Positions 8,278-15,923 of a stretch of 64,000 bases of DNA are shown here, in pieces. Position numbers and translations under genes: made by a program. The first letter of the stretch is position 1. Every line of letters starts with the position of its first letter. Origin of the DNA: Flavobacterium sp. HJ-32-4 (GTDB taxonomy: Bacteria > Bacteroidota > Bacteroidia > Flavobacteriales > Flavobacteriaceae); contig NZ_CP092832.1 in NCBI RefSeq assembly GCF_022532105.1, forward strand, positions 2,199,001 through 2,263,000. The letters run 5' to 3'. The notes under the pieces are model-generated. The model saw only the letters and a program-made list of their open reading frames with translations, did not search any database and was not told where the DNA came from.

Positions 8278-10731
8278 ATGCCGAACCAGAAAATCATGAC
8301 CTTTGACAGCCTTTCCTTCCAGGAGTTCGATCACGAAGCGGACCTGATTCCGTTGATGACCCCGGAAGACGAAGAGGAAATGGATAAGGAGAAACTGCCC
8401 CAGTCATTACCCATCCTGCCGCTCCGCAATACCGTCCTGTTCCCCGGCGTGGTCATTCCGATCACCGCGGGGCGCGATAAATCCATCCGCCTGATTAACG
8501 ACGCCAATGCCGGCGACAAGACCATCGGGGTGGTGTCGCAAATCAACGAGGAAGACGAAGACCCAACGCCGAACGACATCAATAAAATCGGCACCGTTGC
8601 CAGCATCCTCCGCATCCTCCGCATGCCCGACGGCAACGTGACCGTCATACTGCAGGGTAAAAAACGCTTCGAAATCGATGAGGTCATCACCGAAGTGCCC
8701 TATATGCGCGCTACGGTGAAGGAAGTACCGGAAACGCGTCCGGCGAATGGCGACAAGGAATTCACCGCCATCATCGATTCCATCAAAGACCTCGCGACGC
8801 AGATCATACAGGAGAGCCCGAACATCCCGACGGAAGCGACCTTCGCCATTAAGAACATCGAGAGCCAGCCGTTCCTGGTGAACTTCGTGTCGTCGAACAT
8901 GAACCTGGCCGTCAAGGAAAAGCAGGACCTGCTTCGCATGAGCGACCTGAAAGAACGGGCCCTCGCCACCCTCCGTTTCCTCAATATCGAATTGCAAAAA
9001 CTCGAGTTGAAGAACGACATCCAGTCGAAAGTACGTTTTGACCTCGATCAGCAGCAGCGCGAGTATTTCCTCCACCAGCAGATGAAAACCATCCAGGAAG
9101 AACTGGGCGGCGTGTCGCACGAAGAGGAAATCGAAGACATGCAGCAGAAAGCGCGGTCGATGAACTGGGACGAGAAAACCCGCAAGCATTTCGAGAAAGA
9201 ACTCGGGAAAATGCGCCGGATGAACCCGCAATCGCCTGACTTCGGCATCCAGCGGAATTACCTCGAATTGTTCCTGGAACTGCCGTGGAATGTATACTCA
9301 ACCGACAACCTTGACCTCAAACGCGCCCAGAAAATACTGGATGAAGACCACACCGGACTCGAAGACGTCAAAAAACGCGTCATCGAACACCTCGCCGTAT
9401 TGAAGCTACGGAAAGATATGAAGTCGCCGATTCTGTGCCTCACCGGACCTCCGGGCGTCGGGAAGACCTCGATCGGGAAATCGATCGCCAAAGCCCTCGG
9501 ACGGGAGTATGTGCGGATGTCACTGGGTGGACTCCGGGACGAAGCCGAGATCCGTGGTCACCGGAAAACCTATATCGGCGCGTTGCCAGGCCGTATCCTG
9601 CAGAACCTGCGCCGGGCCGGCACGTCGAACCCTGTCTTCGTGCTGGATGAGATCGACAAACTGTCGAGTAGCCACAACGGCGATCCTTCGTCAGCGCTGC
9701 TGGAAGTACTCGATCCTGAGCAGAACGCGGAGTTCTACGACAACTTCCTCGAAATGGGCTTCGACCTGTCAAAAGTCATGTTCATTGCCACTTCAAACAC
9801 GATGAGCAGCATCCAACCGGCCCTTCGCGACCGTATGGAAGTCATCCGGATGTCGGGTTACACACTCGAAGAAAAAGTCGACATCGCACGTGAACATTTG
9901 CTGCCCAAGCAATTGGAGCAACATGGGTTGGGTCCGAAAGACCTCGTGATCGGTAAGAAACAAATGGAACGCATCGTCGAAGGCTACACACGCGAATCGG
10001 GTGTGCGGGCCCTTGAAACCAAGATCGCCCAGGTCGTACGTCACGCGGCGAAGTCGGTGGCGATGGAGGAGGAATACAATAAAAAAGTATCCGATAACGA
10101 CATCGTGGCCATACTCGGCGCCCCGAAAATGGACCGCAGCAAAGCCGAGAGCAATGAAGTGGCCGGCGTTGTAACCGGACTCGCCTGGACGAGTGTAGGT
10201 GGGGATATCCTCTTCATCGAATCGCTCATCTCCAAAGGCAAAGGCGGGATGACACTGACCGGTAACCTCGGCAGCGTGATGAAAGAGTCGGCGACGATTG
10301 CGATGGAATACATCAAAGCGCACGGCGACAAATTCGGCATCGACACCGAATTATTGCAGAAACACCATGTGCACGTGCACGTCCCGGAAGGGGCCACCCC
10401 GAAAGACGGACCGAGTGCGGGTATTGCCATGCTGACCTCGATGGTATCGGTCATCCTGCAAAAGAAAGTCAAGAAACACCTGGCCATGACCGGCGAAATC
10501 ACCCTTCGCGGGCGCGTGCTGCCGGTGGGCGGTATAAAAGAGAAAATCCTTGCCGCCAAACGGGCCAGCATCAAAGAGATCATCCTGTCGGCCGAGAACA
10601 AACGCGACATCGACGAGATCAAGCCGGAATACCTCGAAGGACTAACCTTCCATTATGTAAAAGAAATGGCAGAGGTATTACAACTGGCGATTACCGACCA
10701 AAAGGTGAAGAATGCGAAGAAATTCGAATAA
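8278..10731 (+). CDS. lon: ATP-dependent protease Lon
   Basis: The 817-residue cytoplasmic AAA+ serine protease degrades misfolded and regulatory proteins. The N-terminal LON substrate-binding domain starts at SLPILPLRNTVLFPGVVIP (about residues 43-60). The Walker A motif GPPGVGKT is at 390-397, and Walker B lies in VFVLDEIDKL. The C-terminal protease domain has the catalytic serine in PKDGPSAG (Ser713) and the catalytic lysine in GGIKEK (Lys754). Length and the N-terminal run MTFDSLSFQEFDHEADLIPL match flavobacterial Lon. The start could be ATG 8278 or ATG 8296. A TATCTTCA sequence about 40 bp upstream is a weak -7 candidate. A terminator follows. Confidence 0.97.
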   Translation: MPNQKIMTFDSLSFQEFDHEADLIPLMTPEDEEEMDKEKLPQSLPILPLRNTVLFPGVVIPITAGRDKSIRLINDANAGDKTIGVVSQINEEDEDPTPNDINKIGTVASILRILRMPDGNVTVILQGKKRFEIDEVITEVPYMRATVKEVPETRPANGDKEFTAIIDSIKDLATQIIQESPNIPTEATFAIKNIESQPFLVNFVSSNMNLAVKEKQDLLRMSDLKERALATLRFLNIELQKLELKNDIQSKVRFDLDQQQREYFLHQQMKTIQEELGGVSHEEEIEDMQQKARSMNWDEKTRKHFEKELGKMRRMNPQSPDFGIQRNYLELFLELPWNVYSTDNLDLKRAQKILDEDHTGLEDVKKRVIEHLAVLKLRKDMKSPILCLTGPPGVGKTSIGKSIAKALGREYVRMSLGGLRDEAEIRGHRKTYIGALPGRILQNLRRAGTSNPVFVLDEIDKLSSSHNGDPSSALLEVLDPEQNAEFYDNFLEMGFDLSKVMFIATSNTMSSIQPALRDRMEVIRMSGYTLEEKVDIAREHLLPKQLEQHGLGPKDLVIGKKQMERIVEGYTRESGVRALETKIAQVVRHAAKSVAMEEEYNKKVSDNDIVAILGAPKMDRSKAESNEVAGVVTGLAWTSVGGDILFIESLISKGKGGMTLTGNLGSVMKESATIAMEYIKAHGDKFGIDTELLQKHHVHVHVPEGATPKDGPSAGIAMLTSMVSVILQKKVKKHLAMTGEITLRGRVLPVGGIKEKILAAKRASIKEIILSAENKRDIDEIKPEYLEGLTFHYVKEMAEVLQLAITDQKVKNAKKFE

Positions 10732-10753
10732 GCTGAACCGGTTTCACTAATAG

Positions 10754-10784
10754 AAAGACATCCTGAGAGGGGTGTCTTTTTTTT
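10754..10784 (+). terminator. Intrinsic terminator after lon
   Basis: AAAGACATCC pairs with GGGTGTCTTT, followed by a T tract, 23 bp after the lon stop codon. Confidence 0.85.
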
Positions 10785-10969
10785 ATGGGGTGCCAGGACC
10801 CACGGAATGGATTCCGTCGCGAATTTCCCGATTCGGGGAACCTCCCTAAACGACCCATTTTAGGATAGGCCATGCCAAAGCCGCATGCTTCTTGCCAACT
10901 TCTTCCTTTCTCCCGTCAAAAAATAATATCTTCGCACACGCGTTATCTTTCAAACGCCAATTGCTATTG

Positions 10970-11998
10970 ATGCCCGGGAGACGTTTCCTCTTTTTATTGC
11001 TGCTCGTTCCTACGTGCATGCCGGCCCAGATCGGAGGGAAGTCGGTATACCAATTCCTCAGTCTCGTTACCTCACCCCGCCAGGCCGCCCTCGGTGGCAA
11101 GGTCATTACCCTGCGCGATTACGATGTGAACTCGGCTTTTTTCAACCCCGCGTCGATCAATGAGGAAATGCACAACCGCCTGTCGGCCAACTACGGCAGC
11201 CTTTTTGGGGAAGTCACCTATGGCACCGCCGCCTACGCGTATACCTACGACCAGCACGTTCAGACCATCCACGCAGGCGTCAACTATGTGAGTTACGGCG
11301 CGCTCGAAGGCTATGACGAGAACGGAGAACCCACCGGTACTTTTACCGGAAGCGAGATTGCCTTGTCGGGCGGATACGGTTACAACCTTCCGTATACCGA
11401 CTGGTACTTCGGCGCCAATGTAAAGCTCATTTCTTCTACACTCGAACAGTATAACTCCTTTGGCGCGGCGGTCGACCTCGGCGTCATGTATATCGACGAA
11501 CCCAACGACATCAACTGGGGACTTTCGATCCGCAATCTTGGGACACAGTTTACGACCTATGCGGGGACGCAGGAGAAACTGCCTTTTGAGATCCTTTTAG
11601 GGGTCTCACAAGAGCTGGAGCACGTGCCGCTGCGGTGGCATATTACCCTGGAAAACCTCCAGCAATGGCAGGTGGCCTTTTCCAACCCGGCCCGGTCGCA
11701 GGGGAACCTGGATGGGGGAGAGACACCCGAGAAAGTGTCGTTCTTCAATAATGCCCTGCGCCACCTTATTGCCGGGGCCGAACTGTTTCCGACCAAAGGC
11801 TTCAACATTCGGATCGGCTATAACTTCCGTAGGGGAGAGGAACTGCGGATCGTCGACCAGCGGAACTTCTCGGGGATTTCGGTGGGCTTCGGACTCAAAA
11901 TGGGCCGACTGAAGTTCGATTACTCGTATTCCCGTTATACACTGGCGGCCAATACGAGCCTGTTTGGGTTGACAATCAATTTTAACGACGATTACTAA
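10970..11998 (+). CDS. porQ: Type IX secretion system protein PorQ
   Basis: This is a 342-residue outer-membrane beta-barrel protein of the PorV/PorQ family. In Porphyromonas gingivalis, PorQ works with PorU, PorV and PorZ at the cell surface to remove the sorting signal of type IX cargo and attach the cargo to lipopolysaccharide. The signal peptide ends near CMPAQIGG, and the start of the mature protein (YQFLSLVTSPRQAALGGK, then AFFNPASI) is diagnostic. The C-terminus ends in an aromatic residue (INFNDDY), as for barrel proteins. The start at ATG 10970 gives a normal signal peptide; an in-frame ATG at 10892 would add 26 atypical residues. The two sorting-domain proteins at 17818 and 19885 are plausible substrates. 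The next gene begins 6 bp downstream. Confidence 0.93.
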   Translation: MPGRRFLFLLLLVPTCMPAQIGGKSVYQFLSLVTSPRQAALGGKVITLRDYDVNSAFFNPASINEEMHNRLSANYGSLFGEVTYGTAAYAYTYDQHVQTIHAGVNYVSYGALEGYDENGEPTGTFTGSEIALSGGYGYNLPYTDWYFGANVKLISSTLEQYNSFGAAVDLGVMYIDEPNDINWGLSIRNLGTQFTTYAGTQEKLPFEILLGVSQELEHVPLRWHITLENLQQWQVAFSNPARSQGNLDGGETPEKVSFFNNALRHLIAGAELFPTKGFNIRIGYNFRRGEELRIVDQRNFSGISVGFGLKMGRLKFDYSYSRYTLAANTSLFGLTINFNDDY

Positions 11999-12004
11999 CT
12001 ACCG

Positions 12005-12712
12005 ATGTTTATTCACCAGGGCAGAACGCGAACGGCTCGCCACAATCTACAGATTGCGTCGCTGCTCTCGTTTGTCGCCGGGATCGTGAACGTCGCCGGG
12101 TTCCTGGCTGTCTCACGGCTCACCACCAACGTCACGGGCCATTTCGCCTTTTTTGTCGATGAGGTCTTCAAGCTCCACTGGTTGCAGGGATTCGTCTACT
12201 TCCTTTACATCTTTTTCTTTTTCCTGGGCTCGTTTTCCTCCAGCTTCCTGGCGGAGGTACTGACGCGCCGGAAAGCCGGTTTCGCCTATATCGTACCGAC
12301 CCTCATCGAAAGTTTCCTGCTGGCACTCGTTGCGATTGCCGGACCCAGCCGGATCGTAAGCCATCCCGACCTGATCGCCTGTTCACTGCTGTTTGCCATG
12401 GGCTTACAGAACTCGCTGGTCACCCGGATTTCAAAGGCCACCGTCCGTACGACCCACCTGACCGGACTCTTCACCGACCTCGGCATTGAAGTCTCCCAAC
12501 TGTTTTTCTATCGCGATACAGACTCCCGTAAACAGCTCTTGGCGTCGATTCGCTTACGGCTGACCATCATCGGTTCCTTTTTTACCGGTGGCGTCATCGG
12601 TGGTGTTTTCTACGGAACGATGGGACTGCGGATACTGCTGCTGGGATCGATAGCCCTCGTGGCGGGTATGGTATACGACCGGCTGAAACTGAAACGATTG
12701 GGGGTAGGGTGA
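12005..12712 (+). CDS. YoaK (DUF1275) family membrane protein
   Basis: The 235-residue protein has about six membrane segments and typical DUF1275 features: FVAGIVNVAGFLAVSRLTTNVTGH near the N-terminus, GLQNSLVTRISKATVRTTHLTGLFTDLG in the middle, and a Gly-rich helix FFTGGVIGGVFYG. The family function is unknown; an inner-membrane transporter role is often assumed. It follows porQ by only 6 bp and is probably cotranscribed with it. Confidence 0.88.
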   Translation: MFIHQGRTRTARHNLQIASLLSFVAGIVNVAGFLAVSRLTTNVTGHFAFFVDEVFKLHWLQGFVYFLYIFFFFLGSFSSSFLAEVLTRRKAGFAYIVPTLIESFLLALVAIAGPSRIVSHPDLIACSLLFAMGLQNSLVTRISKATVRTTHLTGLFTDLGIEVSQLFFYRDTDSRKQLLASIRLRLTIIGSFFTGGVIGGVFYGTMGLRILLLGSIALVAGMVYDRLKLKRLGVG

Positions 12713-12727
12713 CGCGACGGTGTCGAA

Positions 12728-12773
12728 ATGCGGTTTTTCCGCATGGGAGTGAAAGCCGGAATCGCTATTTTTG
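12728..12773 (+). promoter_or_regulatory. Hairpin and -7 box before cmk
   Basis: A perfect hairpin ATGCGG-TTTTT-CCGCAT (12728-12744) lacks a following T tract, so its role as a terminator is doubtful. The -7 box TATTTTTG at 12766-12773 lies 78 bp before the cmk ATG. Confidence 0.45.
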
Positions 12774-12851
12774 CGCCGAGGGCGGGTAAAAAGGAGTCGA
12801 TCCCGTTGGGCTGTTTCCCATTTCCCGTTTTTTTCTCTCTCCAACCATCCC

Positions 12852-13541
12852 ATGAAAAAAATCACCATCGCCATCGACGGCTTTTCCTCCACCGGAAAAA
12901 GTACCCTTGCCAAACAATTGGCCAAAGAACTCGGTTATGTGTATGTCGACTCAGGTGCCATGTACCGCGCCATCACCCTCTATGCGATGCAGCAGGGATA
13001 TGTGACCGCCGACCATCTCGATCGCGCGCATTTGGTGCAGGACCTTCCGTCGATTGAATTGCATTTCGAATTTAACCCGGAAGTAGGGTATGGCGAGATG
13101 TTCCTCAATGGACAGAACGTCGAAAAGGAAATCCGCAGTATCGAGGTGTCGCGCCTCGTCAGTAAAATTGCAGAGGTGTCGGAAGTACGGACCAAACTCG
13201 TGCAGCAACAAAAGGCGATGGGGGAGAAGAAAGGCATCGTGATGGACGGACGCGACATCGGTACCGTTGTATTCCCGGATGCCGAACTGAAAATCTACAT
13301 GACCGCTTCGGCCGCCACACGTGCCCAACGCCGGTACGACGAATTGCGCGAAAAAGGGCAGGCAGTGTCGTATGAAGACGTGTTGGAAAATGTGGTCGAA
13401 CGCGACCGCATCGATACCACCCGCGACGATTCGCCCCTGGTGATGGCCGAGGGAGCTATTGAAATCGACAATTCCTACCTGACGCGCGAGGAGCAGTTGG
13501 AGGCGGTGTTAGCACTCGTAAAAGAAGCCGTTGACGCATGA
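12852..13541 (+). CDS. cmk: Cytidylate kinase
   Basis: The 229-residue cytoplasmic enzyme phosphorylates CMP and dCMP to the diphosphates in pyrimidine salvage. The P-loop GFSSTGKST lies at residues 10-18. YVDSGAMYRAIT, MDGRDIGTVVFPDAELKIY and the lid segment RAQRRYDELREKG are all diagnostic. The start at ATG 12852 (MKKITIAIDGF) matches the family; the open frame further upstream is not needed. As in many bacteria, rpsA lies downstream, but here a nucleoside-type transporter and a DinB gene lie between them. The stop codon overlaps the ATG of a 17-codon minigene. Confidence 0.95.
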   Translation: MKKITIAIDGFSSTGKSTLAKQLAKELGYVYVDSGAMYRAITLYAMQQGYVTADHLDRAHLVQDLPSIELHFEFNPEVGYGEMFLNGQNVEKEIRSIEVSRLVSKIAEVSEVRTKLVQQQKAMGEKKGIVMDGRDIGTVVFPDAELKIYMTASAATRAQRRYDELREKGQAVSYEDVLENVVERDRIDTTRDDSPLVMAEGAIEIDNSYLTREEQLEAVLALVKEAVDA

Positions 13542-13591
13542 AACCGCGCGTCTTGTTAACACTCGCGGTAGTCGTTCTCGCCTGCAAGTAG
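13538..13591 (+). pseudogene. 17-codon lipoprotein-like minigene or lipoprotein remnant
   Basis: An ATG at 13538 overlaps the cmk stop codon (ATGA) and reads MKPRVLLTLAVVVLACK before a TAG at 13589. That is a complete lipoprotein signal with a lipobox cysteine (VLAC) that stops one residue later. Beyond the TAG the same frame continues with SNGIGSEEDSEASP and then TGA (13634-13636), which would be a natural polar lipoprotein tail. It could be a small lipoprotein broken by a nonsense mutation, or a chance reading. The coupling to cmk and the textbook signal make chance less likely. Confidence 0.4.
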
Positions 13592-13684
13592 TCGAATGGA
13601 ATCGGTAGTGAAGAGGATTCGGAAGCATCGCCATGAGGCCGTTGGGTCGTGTAGCGACCTGATATGCATTTTTTTCCGCCACAC

Positions 13685-13714
13685 TTGCAAGATGTTGCAA
13701 TTTTAGTAGCTTTA
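13685..13714 (+). promoter_or_regulatory. Promoter for the nucleoside-type MFS gene
   Basis: TTG at 13685-13687, a 19-bp spacer, and TAGCTTTA at 13707-13714 fit the Bacteroidota promoter (TTG, 17-23 bp, TAnnTTTG) with one mismatch, 23 bp before the ATG at 13738. Confidence 0.5.
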
Positions 13715-13737
13715 CGACCTTAACCAACCAACCAATT

Positions 13738-14991
13738 ATGAGTATCAAATTCAGGCTCACGGTGATGAGCTTTTTCCAGTTTTTTGTGTGGGGCGCGTGG
13801 TTGATTACGATCGGGACCTACTGTTTCAATACAAAAGGATGGACCGGGGCCGAATTCGGGGCTATTTTCTCGACCATGGGACTGGCATCGCTATTTATGC
13901 CTGCAATTACGGGCATCATCGCCGACAGATGGATCAGTGCGGAGAAACTGTATGGTGTTTTACATATTTTGTATGCTGCCGTCCTGTTTTATGTACCTCA
14001 GGTAAATGACCCTGACACCTTGTATTATGTCATTTTTGCCGCGATGATTTTTTACATGCCGACCATCGCCCTGTCGAATTCCGTAGCCTACCGTGTGTTG
14101 AAAGACGAGGATTTCGATGTCGTGAAAGTGTTTCCCCCTATTCGCGTGTGGGGTACGATTGGTTTCATCGCCGCGATGTGGATTACCAATCTTACCGGAA
14201 GCAAGGCCAACGCCAATCAGTTTTATATCGCGGCCATTGCGGCCGTAATTCTCGGGATCTATTCTTTTTCCCTGCCAAAGTGCAAGCCACAGCATGCAAT
14301 TTCCGAAGATAAATCCCTGGCGGAACAAATGGGACTCAAAGCGTTCAAGCTGTTTGCCAACTATAAAATCGCGCTGTTTTTTATCTTCTCCATGTTTCTT
14401 GGGGCGGCATTACAGTTAACCAATATGTATGGCGACTCCTTCCTGGACGACTTCAAGAAAGTGCCGGAGTATGCCGACTCGGTGGTGGTTAAGTATTCTA
14501 CCATCATTATGTCGATATCACAGATTTCGGAAACACTATTCATTTTAGCTATCCCCTTCTTCCTGAAACGCTTCGGGATCAAGATGGTCATGTTGTTCAG
14601 TATGCTGGCATGGGTACTGCGTTTCGGACTGTTCGCATATGGCGACCCGTCCGAAGGATTGTGGATGATTATTGCCTCGTGTATCGTATACGGCATGGCA
14701 TTCGATTTCTTCAATATTTCAGGATCCCTGTTTGTGGAGACGTCGGTCGATTCGCGCATCCGTTCGAGTGCGCAGGGAGTATTCATGATGATGACAAACG
14801 GACTCGGCGCCTGGCTCGGCAGTACCGTGAGCGGATACGTAATCGACACCTTCTATACAAACGGCCAGGACAAAGACTGGCACGGCATCTGGTTGTCGTT
14901 TGCGATCTATTCACTTGTGATCGCAGTTGCTTTCGCAGTCTTATTCCGTCACAAACACAACCCAAATGACGTAGCCAACGTCGCACATTGA
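13738..14991 (+). CDS. Nucleoside:proton symporter-type MFS permease
   Basis: The 417-residue protein has about twelve membrane segments and belongs to the nucleoside-H+ symporter family (NupG/XapB-like). The N-terminus (FRLTVMSFFQFFVWGAWLITIGTYCF) and the conserved VRVWGTIGFIAAMW segment (here PPIRVWGTIGF) are typical. It should import nucleosides across the inner membrane, which fits its position just after cmk, a nucleotide-salvage kinase. Its stop codon TGA overlaps the ATG of the DinB gene, so translation may be coupled. Confidence 0.85.
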   Translation: MSIKFRLTVMSFFQFFVWGAWLITIGTYCFNTKGWTGAEFGAIFSTMGLASLFMPAITGIIADRWISAEKLYGVLHILYAAVLFYVPQVNDPDTLYYVIFAAMIFYMPTIALSNSVAYRVLKDEDFDVVKVFPPIRVWGTIGFIAAMWITNLTGSKANANQFYIAAIAAVILGIYSFSLPKCKPQHAISEDKSLAEQMGLKAFKLFANYKIALFFIFSMFLGAALQLTNMYGDSFLDDFKKVPEYADSVVVKYSTIIMSISQISETLFILAIPFFLKRFGIKMVMLFSMLAWVLRFGLFAYGDPSEGLWMIIASCIVYGMAFDFFNISGSLFVETSVDSRIRSSAQGVFMMMTNGLGAWLGSTVSGYVIDTFYTNGQDKDWHGIWLSFAIYSLVIAVAFAVLFRHKHNPNDVANVAH

Positions 14992-15452
14992 TGCTGCTGC
15001 GCGAACAATATCAGTATATCAAAGAAGCGCGTGCCGTTTTGCTGGCGTACAGCGAAACCGTACGCGCTTCCGATTTTGTCAGCGAAGACTCGGGTTTCGG
15101 GCCCGGGGCCAGCATGCGCAACCTTCTCGTGCATGTCGCCAACTGCTACCAGTTTTGGATAGGGGTGTGCTGCTTAGGCCGTGAGCGGAATTTTGTCGCC
15201 TACGCAGACGTGTCCGACATCCACCAGCTTCGGACCGTTTTCGACGGGGTCGACGCCATGATGGAGGAGTTCTTCGTGCGCTGCCGCCCGGATGATGACA
15301 TTACGTATACAATCCCACACAAAACCGCAGTAGCGAAGGCGCTGCAACTCTACACCCACGCCACCACCCATGAGTTCCACCACAAAGGGCAGGTGCTTTC
15401 GATCAGCCGGATGCTGGGGTATACGCCGGTGGATACGGATGTGATGAGGTAG
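14991..15452 (+). CDS. DinB family protein
   Basis: The 153-residue protein has a predicted four-helix bundle typical of the DinB/YfiT superfamily. Possible metal ligands are histidines in LLVHVANCYQFW and TTHEFHHKGQ. Members include thiol-dependent transferases (for example bacillithiol transferases), but the substrate here cannot be told. ATG 14991 is chosen; it overlaps the TGA of the preceding gene. The stop codon TAG at 15450-15452 lies inside the first unit of a 7-bp repeat array. Confidence 0.75.
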   Translation: MLLREQYQYIKEARAVLLAYSETVRASDFVSEDSGFGPGASMRNLLVHVANCYQFWIGVCCLGRERNFVAYADVSDIHQLRTVFDGVDAMMEEFFVRCRPDDDITYTIPHKTAVAKALQLYTHATTHEFHHKGQVLSISRMLGYTPVDTDVMR

Positions 15453-15525
15453 TGAGTAGTCAGTGGACAGTAGTCAGTGGACAGTAGTCAGTGGTCAGTG
15501 GACAGTAGCCAGTAGTTAGATACTC
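15449..15525. repeat. Heptanucleotide array, GTAGTCA/GTGGACA type, 11 units
   Basis: Eleven contiguous 7-bp units run from 15449: GTAGTGA, GTAGTCA, GTGGACA, GTAGTCA, GTGGACA, GTAGTCA, GTGGTCA, GTGGACA, GTAGCCA, GTAGTTA, GATACTC. The stop codon of the DinB gene is part of the first unit. The spacer 15453-15923 (471 bp) contains no gene. Confidence 0.9.
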
Positions 15526-15600
15526 CTGTTGTCGTATGCATTTACACTACTTGTACTTTGGGCGCAATGCTTCCTACCCACACATTTGAAAAACGGAAAC

Positions 15601-15628
15601 CGTCATCCCGAGCGCAGCGAAGGGATCC
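15601..15628. repeat. Dispersed CATCCCGA...GGGATCC element
   Basis: CGTCATCCCGAGCGC followed by AGCGAAGGGATCC is the inverse orientation of the GGGATCCCT...TCGGGATGACA blocks at 5555-5580 and 5679-5704. Similar short dispersed elements are common in Bacteroidota spacers. It contains the inverted ends GTCATCCC and GGGATCC but no terminator. Confidence 0.6.
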
Positions 15629-15662
15629 TCATTGGGAATTAATGGGTAAGGAGTTCTGAATG

Positions 15663-15807
15663 GTGGTCAGTAGTCGGTAGTCAGTAGTCAGTAGTTAGTA
15701 GTCAGTAATTAGTGGTTGGTAGTTCCCCAGTTCCTCAGTTCCTCAGTTCCTCAGTTCCCACTCCACCAATTATCAATTATCCATTGTCAATTATCAATTA
15801 TTCACTA
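15663..15807. repeat. Compound array: 7-bp GTAGTCA, 8-bp AGTTCCTC and 7-bp TCAATTA units
   Basis: Nine contiguous heptamers of the GTAGTCA type (15663-15725) are followed by five 8-bp units AGTTCCTC/AGTTCCCC (15721-15759). After a short gap come six heptamers of the TCAATTA type (15766-15807: CCAATTA, TCAATTA, TCCATTG, TCAATTA, TCAATTA, TTCACTA). The last block overlaps the rpsA promoter. Confidence 0.88.
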
Positions 15808-15813
15808 TCTTTG
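15784..15813 (+). promoter_or_regulatory. rpsA promoter
   Basis: TTG at 15784-15786, a 19-bp spacer, and a perfect -7 box TATCTTTG at 15806-15813 form a full Bacteroidota promoter. The TTG is supplied by the variant heptamer TCCATTG. The leader to the ATG at 15924 is about 105 nt and could hold autoregulatory structure, as known for rpsA in E. coli; I see no clear fold. Confidence 0.75.
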
Positions 15814-15923
15814 CCCACCTTTTTGCGATAGGTTCCAATCAGGTATACAAAACGATTTATGTAAAACACTTCTGTTGTTTTCGCGTAAGGGACCACAAAC
15901 GGCAGGATACAAGTATTTTTTTT

